Origin: Salinicoccus sesuvii
GTDB taxonomy: Bacteria; Bacillota; Bacilli; Staphylococcales; Salinicoccaceae
DNA: 64,000 nt
Direction: 5' to 3'
Assembly (NCBI RefSeq): GCF_042648145.1
Contig: NZ_JBHRWV010000007.1
Span: 248,001-312,000, forward strand
The position numbers and the translations under genes are program-made. The notes under the pieces were generated by a model. The model was not told the DNA's origin. It saw only the letters and a list, made by a program, of their open reading frames with translations, and did not search any database. Shown here in pieces: positions 1 to 7,787 of this stretch (within the stretch, counting starts at the first letter, position 1; each line of letters begins with the position of its first letter).

Positions 1-63
1 GTCGCTTGACATTGCTGTTTTAAAGTAGCTTTCAGGTATACTCTCAATGAGTCTATTGGCCAT
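1..63 (-). CDS. Start of an unidentified gene (21 codons visible)
   Basis: Only the N-terminus (begins MANRLIESIPESYF) lies in the window. Its ATG overlaps the stop codon of the preceding metQ-like gene by one base (TAATG), so it is probably translationally coupled and part of the SAM-riboswitch-controlled operon. The fragment is too short to identify. Given the operon, an enzyme of sulfur amino acid metabolism is a reasonable guess, but nothing in these 21 residues proves it. Confidence 0.6.
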   Translation of the reverse strand, partial: MANRLIESIPESYFKTAMSSD

Positions 64-866
64 TATTGTCCCTCCGGTTTATCAAATCCCTGGAACTGAC
101 TATCTATTGTCTGTGCAAAATGCTCAGATTCCACTGCTTCTACCAGATCATCGGCGAGGCTGCTGTCCGCATCCGACGCATTGATGACGATTTGATTTCT
201 GAAGTTTTCATTCATATTCTCAAGCTGAAGTGCATCTGCCAGGTCCATACCGCTTGCTAGTGCAAAGTTGCCAGGCACCAGAGACAAACCAATCTGATCT
301 ACACTCCGCGGCAACTGTCCTGAATCTTGATAGATGAACTCAAGGTTTTTGTTATTTTGGATTATATCAGATTCTTCAACGGCAAGCATGTTAGCGTCTT
401 CTGCAATTTCAATGAGTCCTGCATCGACCAGCGTATGGAAGCCGCGTGATGAATTGACCGGATCAAGCGGCAATGCTACTTCGCTGCCGTTTGCGATTTC
501 TTCAATCGAGTCGAACTGACTGGAGTATAACCCCATAGGCGCAGTCGGCACCTGAATAAGGTTAATGAAGTCTGTGCCGTTCTCTTCATTGAAATCGGTC
601 ATGAAGGATTTGTTCTGGTACAGGTTCGCATCCAGGTCACCGTTATTGAGTGCATTGTTCGGCTGGATGTAATCTGTGTACTCGACGATTTCTACTGTAT
701 AGCCCTGGTCTTCGAGCGCAGGTTTTAAAGCAAAGTTGACCATGTCACTGTATGGCCCGGTCGATGCGCCTATCGTAATGACCTCGCCCTCCCCTTCGTA
801 TAGGAGCGCACTAGTGCCAATGATTACAGCGAGTGTCGAAACTAGAAATATAATTATGCCACGCAT
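63..866 (-). CDS. metQ: Methionine ABC transporter substrate-binding protein (MetQ/NlpA family)
   Basis: The 267-residue product is a periplasmic-binding-type protein of the NlpA/MetQ family. It captures methionine outside the membrane and delivers it to the MetN-MetI transporter encoded just upstream. Family-typical stretches are ITIGASTGPYSDM near residue 31 and the NNGDLDANLYQNK region. The start lies one base after the metI stop, so metN, metI and metQ form one operon. An oddity is that MetQ proteins are normally lipoproteins, while this N-terminus (residues 1-27) is a hydrophobic segment with no cysteine. The protein is therefore probably held by an uncleaved membrane anchor or is released. 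Confidence 0.88.
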   Translation of the reverse strand: MRGIIIFLVSTLAVIIGTSALLYEGEGEVITIGASTGPYSDMVNFALKPALEDQGYTVEIVEYTDYIQPNNALNNGDLDANLYQNKSFMTDFNEENGTDFINLIQVPTAPMGLYSSQFDSIEEIANGSEVALPLDPVNSSRGFHTLVDAGLIEIAEDANMLAVEESDIIQNNKNLEFIYQDSGQLPRSVDQIGLSLVPGNFALASGMDLADALQLENMNENFRNQIVINASDADSSLADDLVEAVESEHFAQTIDSQFQGFDKPEGQ

Positions 867-867
867 A

Positions 868-1527
868 TCAGTTCCCCTCCTGTCTTCTTGTTAAAAAGTC
901 CCCAATCAACTGTACAAGCTGCACTATGATCACTAGCGCAACAACAGTGGCAATCATCGTCACTGTATCGTAGCGATAATATCCATAACGAATGGCCAGG
1001 TCACCGATACCGCCGCCCCCTACTACACCGGCGGTCGCACTGAAAGCGATGATAGAAATAATTGTCAAAGTAATCCCTTGGGTGATGCCACGTTTTGCTT
1101 CAGGAATGAGTACATCTGTAATGATGAGTATCAGTGAAGCACCGCCTGCAATACTTGCTTCTATTACACCTTTGCCCACCCCGTTGAAACTTGTTTCCAC
1201 CAATCTTGCAAAAAGCGGAACTGCTGCGATAGAGAGTGCGACACTCGCAAAAACTGGTCCATGCGAACTATTAGTCAGCCAGGTGGCTACCGGCATGATG
1301 GCAACAATGAGGATAATGAAAGGAAACGAACGAATGACGTTAGTAATGGCGCCAAGCACCTGATTAAGCGGCTTGATCCGGAACAGCAGTGGGTTTGCCG
1401 TTATGTAAAGTAGAATGCCAAGCGGCAACCCAATTAATACCGCAAAGAATATGGAAATCGACACCATAAGTGTAGTTTCAAGCAGTGCACGATATAAGAG
1501 CGGTGCAATTTCAGCGAGTCTCTGCAT
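868..1527 (-). CDS. metI: Methionine ABC transporter permease MetI
   Basis: The 219-residue integral membrane protein has about five hydrophobic segments and the permease signature region with its conserved glycine (EASIAGGASLILIITDVLIPEA, roughly residues 122-143), which docks on the ATPase. It forms the channel for methionine. Its start lies 17 bases inside the 3' end of metN, so the genes are translationally coupled. Length and layout are normal for MetI. D-methionine and methionine sulfoxide are possible extra substrates of the family. Confidence 0.92.
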   Translation of the reverse strand: MQRLAEIAPLLYRALLETTLMVSISIFFAVLIGLPLGILLYITANPLLFRIKPLNQVLGAITNVIRSFPFIILIVAIMPVATWLTNSSHGPVFASVALSIAAVPLFARLVETSFNGVGKGVIEASIAGGASLILIITDVLIPEAKRGITQGITLTIISIIAFSATAGVVGGGGIGDLAIRYGYYRYDTVTMIATVVALVIIVQLVQLIGDFLTRRQEGN

Positions 1528-2533
1528 GGATTTCAGTCCTTTCTATTCCTGTTGATTCATCGATAAATGCTTTGAGTCTTGAAATTTCCTGTGGATCTCC
1601 TTGAACATGAAGCATCAAGAATCCGAGCGGCATATCCTGAATGTATTCAATACGACCATTCAATATACTGATGTCACATTCGAAGTGACGATAGAGCTGG
1701 TTGACATAATTAGCCTCAGCGTTTTCGTTTAAAAATTTGATAGTAATGACATCCGAGCGATCATTCATTTCGATATGAGGTGGAATAGCAAAGTCGTAGA
1801 TATCCTGCACGAATCCTTTTGTTACAGCATGCTCAGGATGGCTGAATATACTGTAGACGTCACTTTCTTCAACTATTTCACCGGCTGTCATCACCCCAAC
1901 GCGGTCCGCAATCTCCTTGATGACTCCCATTTCGTGCGTGATGAGTACAATAGTGATACCAAGGTCCCGGTTGATTTTCTTCAATAACTTCAATATCGTC
2001 TTCGTTGTCTCGGGATCGAGTGCACTTGTTGCCTCGTCGCATAAAAGTACTTCAGGATGGTTTGCTAGGGCCCTAGCGATCCCGACCCGTTGCTTTTGGC
2101 CCCCACTTAAATTCCCGGGATAGCTGCCCGCCTTGTCACTCAATCCGACAAGCGCAAGCAATTCCTCGATGCGTGATTTCACTTTTTTCTTATCATACTT
2201 GCTTGCCTTCAGAACGAATTCAATATTCTGATATACCGTTTTTGATTCAATGAGATTGAACTGTTGGAAGATCATGCCGATCTTCTGTCTTTTCGCTCGT
2301 AGCTTCTCACTGGACAAGTTACCAAGTGCCGTGCCATTTACATTAACACTACCAGAGCTCGGAGCTTCCAATAGATTAATTAGTCTGAGCAGAGTACTCT
2401 TACCAGCACCGCTGAATCCGATAATGCCGAATATTTCCCCGTCTCCCACAGTCAGCGAAAGCCGTTTAAGCGCTTCTACTTTTCTGCCTTTAACCTCATA
2501 AGTCTTTGATACATCTTCCAATACAATGGCCAT
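1511..2533 (-). CDS. metN: Methionine ABC transporter ATP-binding protein MetN
   Basis: The 340-residue ATPase energises methionine uptake. Visible motifs are Walker A GFSGAGKST (residues 39-47), signature LSGGQ (142-146) and Walker B VLLCDEATS (162-170). The C-terminal part, from about residue 260, is the NIL domain that senses methionine and closes the transporter when the cell is replete. The gene follows a SAM-I riboswitch and terminator, so the operon is read only when S-adenosylmethionine is low. Length is normal for the family. Confidence 0.95.
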   Translation of the reverse strand: MAIVLEDVSKTYEVKGRKVEALKRLSLTVGDGEIFGIIGFSGAGKSTLLRLINLLEAPSSGSVNVNGTALGNLSSEKLRAKRQKIGMIFQQFNLIESKTVYQNIEFVLKASKYDKKKVKSRIEELLALVGLSDKAGSYPGNLSGGQKQRVGIARALANHPEVLLCDEATSALDPETTKTILKLLKKINRDLGITIVLITHEMGVIKEIADRVGVMTAGEIVEESDVYSIFSHPEHAVTKGFVQDIYDFAIPPHIEMNDRSDVITIKFLNENAEANYVNQLYRHFECDISILNGRIEYIQDMPLGFLMLHVQGDPQEISRLKAFIDESTGIERTEIHAETR

Positions 2534-2554
2534 GCAATCACCCCTCTATGTAAA

Positions 2555-2589
2555 ATAAAAAAACCATCTGCCGAAATGGCAAATGGTTT
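2555..2589 (-). terminator. Riboswitch expression-platform terminator
   Basis: On the minus strand AACCATTTGCC pairs with GGCAGATGGTT across a five-base loop and is followed by TTTTTTT. It lies between the SAM-I aptamer and metN, so it is the intrinsic terminator formed when SAM is bound. Confidence 0.9.
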
Positions 2590-2593
2590 CACG

Positions 2594-2693
2594 GTTATCT
2601 GCCAAGCGGTCGCTTGTAGGATTTAGCACAGTACCCTCCGGGCCTGTTGCTGAAGTTTCAAAGGGCCTAATCCCTCCACTTCTCTGGATAAAA
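2594..2693 (-). ncRNA. SAM-I (S-box) riboswitch aptamer
   Basis: The minus-strand RNA shows the S-box landmarks in order: TTATCCAGAG (5' side of P1), GTGGAGGGATTAGGCCC, TTTGAAACTTCAGCAAC, and GACCGCTTGGCAGATAA (3' side of P1). TTATC at the 5' end pairs with GATAA at the 3' end. It sits directly ahead of a terminator and metNIQ, as known for S-box control of methionine uptake. Binding of S-adenosylmethionine is expected to favour the terminator. A 66-codon reading frame across it is chance. Confidence 0.93.
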
Positions 2694-2714
2694 GTATTCA
2701 ATTGAATGTTCATA

Positions 2715-2743
2715 ACTCTACATGAGCAAATGAGAATTGTCAA
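2715..2743 (-). promoter_or_regulatory. SigA-type promoter of the met operon
   Basis: TTGACA (2738-2743) and TAGAGT (2715-2720) are separated by 17 bases, and the predicted start lies just before the riboswitch. Confidence 0.7.
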
Positions 2744-2761
2744 CATTCACAATATTAATTA

Positions 2762-4513
2762 TTAGATATTTATGCTGACTGGCTGTCCAAGTTGCATCGT
2801 ATACATCTTGGCATACTCCTTGCCTTTGGCAAGTAGTTCTTCGTGATTTCCGCTTTCAACTATAAGACCGCTATCAAGCAGCAGGATCTGATCTGCATGC
2901 TGGATGGTCGAAAGTCTATGAGCGATGATAAATGTCGTGCGGTTTGCACTAACGACTTTCATGGCATGCTGGATCATCTGTTCCGTTTCGGAATCGATGT
3001 TGCTCGTCGCTTCATCCAGTACCAATACTTTCGGATTGAATACCATGGCACGTGCGAATGAAATGAGTTGGCGTTCACCAAGTGATAGTGTGGATCCACG
3101 TTCTGTCAACTCAGTATGCATTCCCTCTTCCATCCGTGACAGCATCTCTTCACCGCCAACACTAGCGAGGGCCGCTCTTGCTTCTGCCTCAGAAATTTCT
3201 TCGTTGTTCAGTCTCAGATTGAAAAGTAGAGATCCGCTGTAAATGAAGGGATCCTGCAGTACAATTGACATATGATGCCGTAGAGACTGCTTGCTAAATT
3301 CTCTCGTGTCTTTACCATCGAAGAGTATCTTTCCGCGAACCGGATCGTAAAAGCGCATCAGCAGGTTGATGATTGAACTCTTACCGGATCCTGTATGGCC
3401 CACGAGTGCCACGGTTTCTCCCGGCGACACGTCGATACTAATATCTTTGAGTACTGTATGTTTATCATCATAAGAAAAGCTTACTTCATTAAATGAAATG
3501 TGTCCGCTGAAATTGCCGAGATGCTCCTCTTCTTCCGTTTCAACTTCTGCGTCTAGTAGCTCAAATACCTTTACCGCAGCAACGCGTGCCTGCTCATATA
3601 TATCAAGCTGTCCAATAATATTGAATAAGGGATTGAAGAACCGTGTTATATAGTCTACAAGGATATACATTGTACCGACAGTAAGCGCCGTTTGTGCATC
3701 AAGGAAACTAGACGCAAAAATGTAGACCATTACTGCAAAAAGAAGTGATCTAAGCGTTCCCATCAAGTTCTGCCCGGAAGCGCTATCCAGCTTAATAAGA
3801 CTACCAGTACTTTTAAGATAATCGTTATTCAGTTCCTCAAATTCCCGCGTTATCTGCGATTCACGGTTGAAGATCTGAATAATTGGCATGCCGCTGATAG
3901 ATTCGTTAATCATCGCATTAATATCACTATTACGTTCTCTTCTAGTATGGTTGAAGTCGTTCGAATATTTACGGTAGAGTATCATCCACACAATAATAAT
4001 AGGTACAAACAGCAGCATGACCAGACCAGTCCAGATATTAATGAATAGCGTAATAACAGTAATCGCGCCAACAGTCAGGCTACTAACTAAAAACAATGGC
4101 AACACAACAGAGAACATATTTAATATTGATTCTGTATCGTTGGTGATTCGTGCTACCACCTTGCCAGCTGGTAGGTCATCGAAGTAGCGGATTGGCAACC
4201 GCTGGACATGCTGGAACACATCATTCCTCATTTTCTGTACTACTAGCGCCCCTGAGTTTTGCAGAACCACTTCTTGGAAGTAGCTGAACACAGCATGCAG
4301 CAGTTTGATACCAAGGAATACTCCAAGTAGCTGATAGATTGGCAACATTTCAATCTGTCCTGCTGCGTCTTGGATATGCCGATCTAAGATAATCATTGCG
4401 ATTACCGGTCCAAGCAATTCAAATCCGACCATCAGTATCATTAATGTAATACCTAGTGCGAATCTGCCCTTGAATGCCATGGCATATACCATTAATCTTT
4501 TAATTTCTTTCAT
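2762..4513 (-). CDS. Multidrug ABC exporter, subunit with catalytic Walker B (BmrD/LmrD-like)
   Basis: This 583-residue half-transporter has six hydrophobic helices (residues 1-310) followed by an ATPase domain. Visible are Walker A GHTGSGKSS, Walker B LVLDEATSN with the catalytic glutamate, and the switch histidine in AHRLST. The signature is LSLGERQ instead of LSGGQ. The neighbouring gene overlaps by four bases (ATGA) and has the complementary defect, so the two form an asymmetric heterodimer of the BmrCD/LmrCD/TM287-288 type that exports drugs or lipophilic compounds. The natural substrate cannot be read from the sequence. Confidence 0.87.
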   Translation of the reverse strand: MKEIKRLMVYAMAFKGRFALGITLMILMVGFELLGPVIAMIILDRHIQDAAGQIEMLPIYQLLGVFLGIKLLHAVFSYFQEVVLQNSGALVVQKMRNDVFQHVQRLPIRYFDDLPAGKVVARITNDTESILNMFSVVLPLFLVSSLTVGAITVITLFINIWTGLVMLLFVPIIIVWMILYRKYSNDFNHTRRERNSDINAMINESISGMPIIQIFNRESQITREFEELNNDYLKSTGSLIKLDSASGQNLMGTLRSLLFAVMVYIFASSFLDAQTALTVGTMYILVDYITRFFNPLFNIIGQLDIYEQARVAAVKVFELLDAEVETEEEEHLGNFSGHISFNEVSFSYDDKHTVLKDISIDVSPGETVALVGHTGSGKSSIINLLMRFYDPVRGKILFDGKDTREFSKQSLRHHMSIVLQDPFIYSGSLLFNLRLNNEEISEAEARAALASVGGEEMLSRMEEGMHTELTERGSTLSLGERQLISFARAMVFNPKVLVLDEATSNIDSETEQMIQHAMKVVSANRTTFIIAHRLSTIQHADQILLLDSGLIVESGNHEELLAKGKEYAKMYTMQLGQPVSINI

Positions 4514-6246
4514 GTTGTTTCACCCCCAGTACGGTAATAGTCGTTCTGCTGGCTATACCAGCCACCGGTTGCTGATAGTGCTTCATGTGTGCCCATTTCA
4601 ACAACTTCACCGTCATCCAACACCGCAATTTTATCTGCGTGCTGTACAGCAGACAATCTGTGAGTCACGATGATGGTTGTTTTGCTGGTACGGTTGCTTT
4701 TGATGCCGTCGATGATTCGTTTTTCTGTTTTCGCATCAACAGCACTGAGTGCGTCATCCATAATTAAAATATCGGGATCACGGATTAGACTTCTTGCTAT
4801 GGAAATGCGTTGTTTTTGACCGCCACTTAGAGCGATGCCCTTTTCCCCGACCATCGTATCCAGTCCATGAGGCATACGTTTTAGATCGGTATCGAGCGCA
4901 CTGAGACTAATTGCTTCTTCGAGTTCAGAAACAGTCGCATGTGGGTTACCAAAAAGAATATTTTCTCTGACAGTTCTAGAAAAAAGGATGTTCTCTTGGG
5001 AAACATAGCCAATCTTCTCCCTCAATGCTGTTTTATCCAGTTGAGCTATGCTCATGCCGTCAATGACTAGACCGCCTTGTCCTTCCGGATAAAGTTTCAA
5101 AAGCTGTTTGACAAGCGTTGATTTGCCGCTGCCAGTCCTGCCGACGATACCGAGTGTTTCTCCACTTTTAAGTTCGAAAGTGATATCTTTCAAGTTCATC
5201 CGTGTGCTCAGTGGATATTGGAATGACAGCTGATCGAAGTCCATTCCTGCGTTTGTCATCATCATATCACCCTGATGCAAGACATCATCTTCGGTGTCGA
5301 GTACAGTATCAATTCGAGTCAATGATGCATTGCCGCGCTGCATTACATTAAACAGCATGCCGAGCGCAAACATTGGCCAGATTAGCATGTTCAAATAGAT
5401 GTTGAAAGTGACAATGTCACCAACTGATATCAGACCTCGGTTGGCTAATACTGCACCATAGCCAAAAGCGACCATAAAACTAAAAGTTGTAACTATGATG
5501 GTTAACGGTCTGAACAACGCATCCAGCCTTTCTACTTTCATGAACTTCTGTAGATAATCGTCAGTCATGCCTCGGAAGCGATTGTTCTCCGCTTTCTCCT
5601 GAACATAGCTGCGTGTCAGTCTGACGCCTTCAACGATTTCTAAGACCGAGTCATTCATCAGACCAAATGCTGCCTGACTTTCTTTGTGCGCGGCGTTAAT
5701 TTTTTTGCCAAGACGTTGCTCGACAATAGCCAGAATTGGCAGTGGCAGGAGCGCGAATAGCGTCAGTTGCCAGGAAATTGTAAAGCCCATGACGAGAATA
5801 ATCGTCAGCATGAAGGATGTCGCATCAATTAGTGTCAGTAGCCCGAAACCTGAGGCCATATTGACACTTCGCAAATCATTCGTTGCCTTGGCCATCAGAT
5901 CTCCTGTTTTATTCCTTTCATAGAAGCTTGGTGAGAGCAGAAGGAATTTGCGCATCAGCTTCATCCGGATGATGCCTTCAATCTTCTTTGCGCCGTCAAA
6001 GAGTAGATAAGACCATATATAAGTCGCCGTATAGGTCATTATTGTGACGATAAGGAAAATGATGACCAGCTGCCACATGAGCCGCTCTGTCATTTCTCCG
6101 TCACCGATGAAGTCGATCGTCCGACCGATTAGCTGTGCCGGTAAGACTTCAAGTACATTCGCTATCAATAGTACGCCAATAATTGTTGTATACTTCCATT
6201 TGTTTTCTTTAAAATACCATTTTAGTTTCCATAGAAACTCAAACAT
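4510..6246 (-). CDS. Multidrug ABC exporter, subunit with degenerate Walker B (BmrC/LmrC-like)
   Basis: The 578-residue half-transporter has a membrane domain at residues 1-320 and then an ATPase domain with Walker A GRTGSGKST and signature LSGGQKQR. Walker B reads ILIMDDALS: the catalytic glutamate is aspartate. In asymmetric exporters this half keeps the good signature and lacks catalysis, which pairs it with the 2762-4513 product. It is the first gene of the pair. A short ORF and an inverted repeat lie just upstream and may control it by attenuation, as the BmrB leader controls bmrCD in Bacillus subtilis (known there, inferred here). Confidence 0.87.
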   Translation of the reverse strand: MFEFLWKLKWYFKENKWKYTTIIGVLLIANVLEVLPAQLIGRTIDFIGDGEMTERLMWQLVIIFLIVTIMTYTATYIWSYLLFDGAKKIEGIIRMKLMRKFLLLSPSFYERNKTGDLMAKATNDLRSVNMASGFGLLTLIDATSFMLTIILVMGFTISWQLTLFALLPLPILAIVEQRLGKKINAAHKESQAAFGLMNDSVLEIVEGVRLTRSYVQEKAENNRFRGMTDDYLQKFMKVERLDALFRPLTIIVTTFSFMVAFGYGAVLANRGLISVGDIVTFNIYLNMLIWPMFALGMLFNVMQRGNASLTRIDTVLDTEDDVLHQGDMMMTNAGMDFDQLSFQYPLSTRMNLKDITFELKSGETLGIVGRTGSGKSTLVKQLLKLYPEGQGGLVIDGMSIAQLDKTALREKIGYVSQENILFSRTVRENILFGNPHATVSELEEAISLSALDTDLKRMPHGLDTMVGEKGIALSGGQKQRISIARSLIRDPDILIMDDALSAVDAKTEKRIIDGIKSNRTSKTTIIVTHRLSAVQHADKIAVLDDGEVVEMGTHEALSATGGWYSQQNDYYRTGGETT

Positions 6247-6286
6247 GATAACACCACCCTGTTCTCACCAGGGACTCAATCCAGAA

Positions 6287-6376
6287 TTACAATCGAGAGC
6301 ATTCCCTGGTAGTCTTTGTTGAAATAGTCGTTGTTGTCTTTGCGTCAGGCTGTCTTTTGAATTTTGAATTTGGCAT
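6287..6376 (-). CDS. Possible 29-residue leader peptide ahead of the ABC exporter pair
   Basis: A short ORF (MPNSKFKRQ..., rich in Lys, Thr and Arg) starts about nine bases after AGAGG. Codons 23-25 contain ACCAGGGA (6303-6310 on the minus strand), which can pair with TCCCTGGT (6267-6274) located between the ORF stop and the exporter ribosome site. Ribosome stalling or passage on this ORF could therefore decide whether the hairpin next to that site forms. This is an inference from layout only; there is no homology evidence. Confidence 0.35.
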   Translation of the reverse strand: MPNSKFKRQPDAKTTTTISTKTTRECSRL

Positions 6377-6425
6377 ATCATTATACCTCTACTTTCTAAA
6401 TATTCTTATAAATTACAATAAAAAA

Positions 6426-6450
6426 AGTGTGCACTATTAATGTGCACACT
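6426..6450 (-). terminator. Second terminator of the small transcription unit
   Basis: AGTGTGCAC and GTGCACACT form a perfect 9-bp stem with a 7-base loop, followed on the minus strand by TTTTTTTATT. It lies downstream of the 21-codon ORF and isolates the ABC genes from upstream transcription. Confidence 0.85.
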
Positions 6451-6467
6451 GATATCAGGCATAAAAA

Positions 6468-6489
6468 TAGGGAGGCTTTCGCCTCCCCT
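6468..6489 (-). terminator. First terminator of the small transcription unit
   Basis: GGGAGGC and GCCTCCC pair around GAAA on the minus strand, followed by TATTTTTATG. This is a tandem with the stronger hairpin 20 bases further on. Confidence 0.75.
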
Positions 6490-6538
6490 AACAGATAAGA
6501 AATAATATATATGATATCTAGATTAGAACCAGGAGCGG

Positions 6539-6604
6539 TTAGAATCTATCGAAGGAGGCAAAACTATGCAGTTGTTTTTCAAAGTTGTTAGTTACTGTAA
6601 GCAT
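6539..6604 (-). CDS. Small 21-residue peptide in its own transcription unit
   Basis: An ORF of 21 codons (begins MLTVTNNFEKQL, ends SFDRF) follows AAGGAGG with eight-base spacing. Its promoter (TTGAAA, 17 bp, TATGAT at 6645-6673) and the two terminators downstream make a complete unit of roughly 220 nt. I do not recognise the peptide. A second frame in the same RNA could encode a peptide starting at TTG (19 residues, ending NRSWF). It could also be a regulatory RNA whose ORF is incidental. Confidence 0.45.
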   Translation of the reverse strand: MLTVTNNFEKQLHSFASFDRF

Positions 6605-6644
6605 GAAATTGTCCTCCTTGTTATGTAATTTATAAGATAAATAA

Positions 6645-6673
6645 ATCATAACGTACATTATTTCGGTTTTCAA
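6645..6673 (-). promoter_or_regulatory. SigA-type promoter for the small peptide unit
   Basis: TTGAAA (6668-6673) and TATGAT (6645-6650) have exactly 17 bases between them. The expected start is about 30 nt ahead of the small ORF's ribosome site. Confidence 0.65.
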
Positions 6674-6729
6674 CATATTTTACAATTATTACATGGATGT
6701 AATCTTTTTGTAATGTTTAAAAGGATTAT

Positions 6730-7092
6730 TTACCAATCTGAAGTATAAAAAAGATCATATTTAACAAAGTCTAAAAATTTCGCATGGTAAAAGTCACAAG
6801 CCGCCTGATTAATATAACTATGATAGATTCGATCGTACTCATAAGAACCGAAGAAAGGGCCTGGAAAGGTAGGCATCAAAAGATTTGCCTTTTCTGGAAA
6901 ATGACGAACTTCATTTAATGTAAGATAGAGTTTATTAATAGCTTCATTTGAAAGCTTAATCTTTCCACAATTTTCAATTTCATAATTTCTCACAAAATAT
7001 CCTTGTAGTGCATTGAACTTTCGATAGTAACTATACTCTATAGTTTCTTGGGTTTCTTTCTCTTGCAAATACAAATACATATCGAGTCCCAT
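6730..7092 (-). CDS. Hypothetical protein, 120 residues
   Basis: Unrecognised soluble protein starting MGLDMYLYLQ, rich in tyrosine and phenylalanine. It begins 11 bases after the radC stop and has a good ribosome site (AAGGAGG), so it is cotranscribed with comC-radC. Short proteins beginning MGLDMYL are met in phages and mobile regions as uncharacterised families, but no function is visible. No membrane segment or known catalytic motif is seen. Confidence 0.7.
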   Translation of the reverse strand: MGLDMYLYLQEKETQETIEYSYYRKFNALQGYFVRNYEIENCGKIKLSNEAINKLYLTLNEVRHFPEKANLLMPTFPGPFFGSYEYDRIYHSYINQAACDFYHAKFLDFVKYDLFYTSDW

Positions 7093-7103
7093 TGAAGTCC
7101 TCC

Positions 7104-7787
7104 TTATTTTATATAATTCATTTCTTTTAGACTTACATATTTACCGGCTCCTATGATAACGTGATCGAGAAAATCCACTCCTATCATTTCTCCGCATTCG
7201 TGAAGCCGTTTTGTCACTTCTACATCTTCCCTAGACGGCGATGGGTCTCCACTAGGATGATTATGTACACAAATGATTGCCGCTGCACTCCTTTTTACTG
7301 CTTCCTTATAGACTTCGCGTGGATGTACTATACTCGTGTTCAAAGAACCTTTAAACATCGTCTCTTGATGAATAACCATATTTTTAGTCGATAAGTACAG
7401 AACAACAAAGTGCTCTTGCTGATAGTACCTCATCTTTTCCATGAGAAAATAACTTACATCTTCCGGGCTTTTGATGAACACATCTTCCTCTAACGAGTGG
7501 GTGTGCATTCTAATTGCCAATTCTATAACAGCAAGAATTGTTATCGCCTTGGCTTCACCGATACCTTTTACACTGACTAACTCTTGATAAGTTAAGTTTC
7601 TTAACTCTCTTATCGATTTCATATTTTGTATTATCCTATTAGCTACAGTAACACTAGACTCTTCTCTATTGCCTGTATTGATAATAATGCCAAGTAGCTC
7701 CTGGTTCGTAAGTTTATCCGCTCCGTAGTTCATCAATCTTTCTCTTGGTCGATCTGCGTTGTGCATTTCTTTGATTAAAAGAGTCAT
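7104..7787 (-). CDS. radC: RadC family JAB/MPN-domain protein
   Basis: The 227-residue protein has the helix-hairpin-helix segment VKGIGEAKA at residues 73-81 and the JAMM metal motif H175-N-H177-P-S-G-D181 within VHNHPSGDPSPSRED. It belongs to the UPF0758/RadC family. Its role is poorly defined; despite the name a DNA-repair function is not established. The start overlaps the prepilin peptidase stop by four bases. The comC-radC order is typical of Staphylococcaceae. Confidence 0.92.
   Translation of the reverse strand: MTLLIKEMHNADRPRERLMNYGADKLTNQELLGIIINTGNREESSVTVANRIIQNMKSIRELRNLTYQELVSVKGIGEAKAITILAVIELAIRMHTHSLEEDVFIKSPEDVSYFLMEKMRYYQQEHFVVLYLSTKNMVIHQETMFKGSLNTSIVHPREVYKEAVKRSAAAIICVHNHPSGDPSPSREDVEVTKRLHECGEMIGVDFLDHVIIGAGKYVSLKEMNYIK

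Noticed and set aside
2546..2746. 66-codon minus-strand reading frame
   Set aside because: It lies across the SAM-I riboswitch, its terminator and promoter; the RNA structure explains the sequence and no ribosome site is present.
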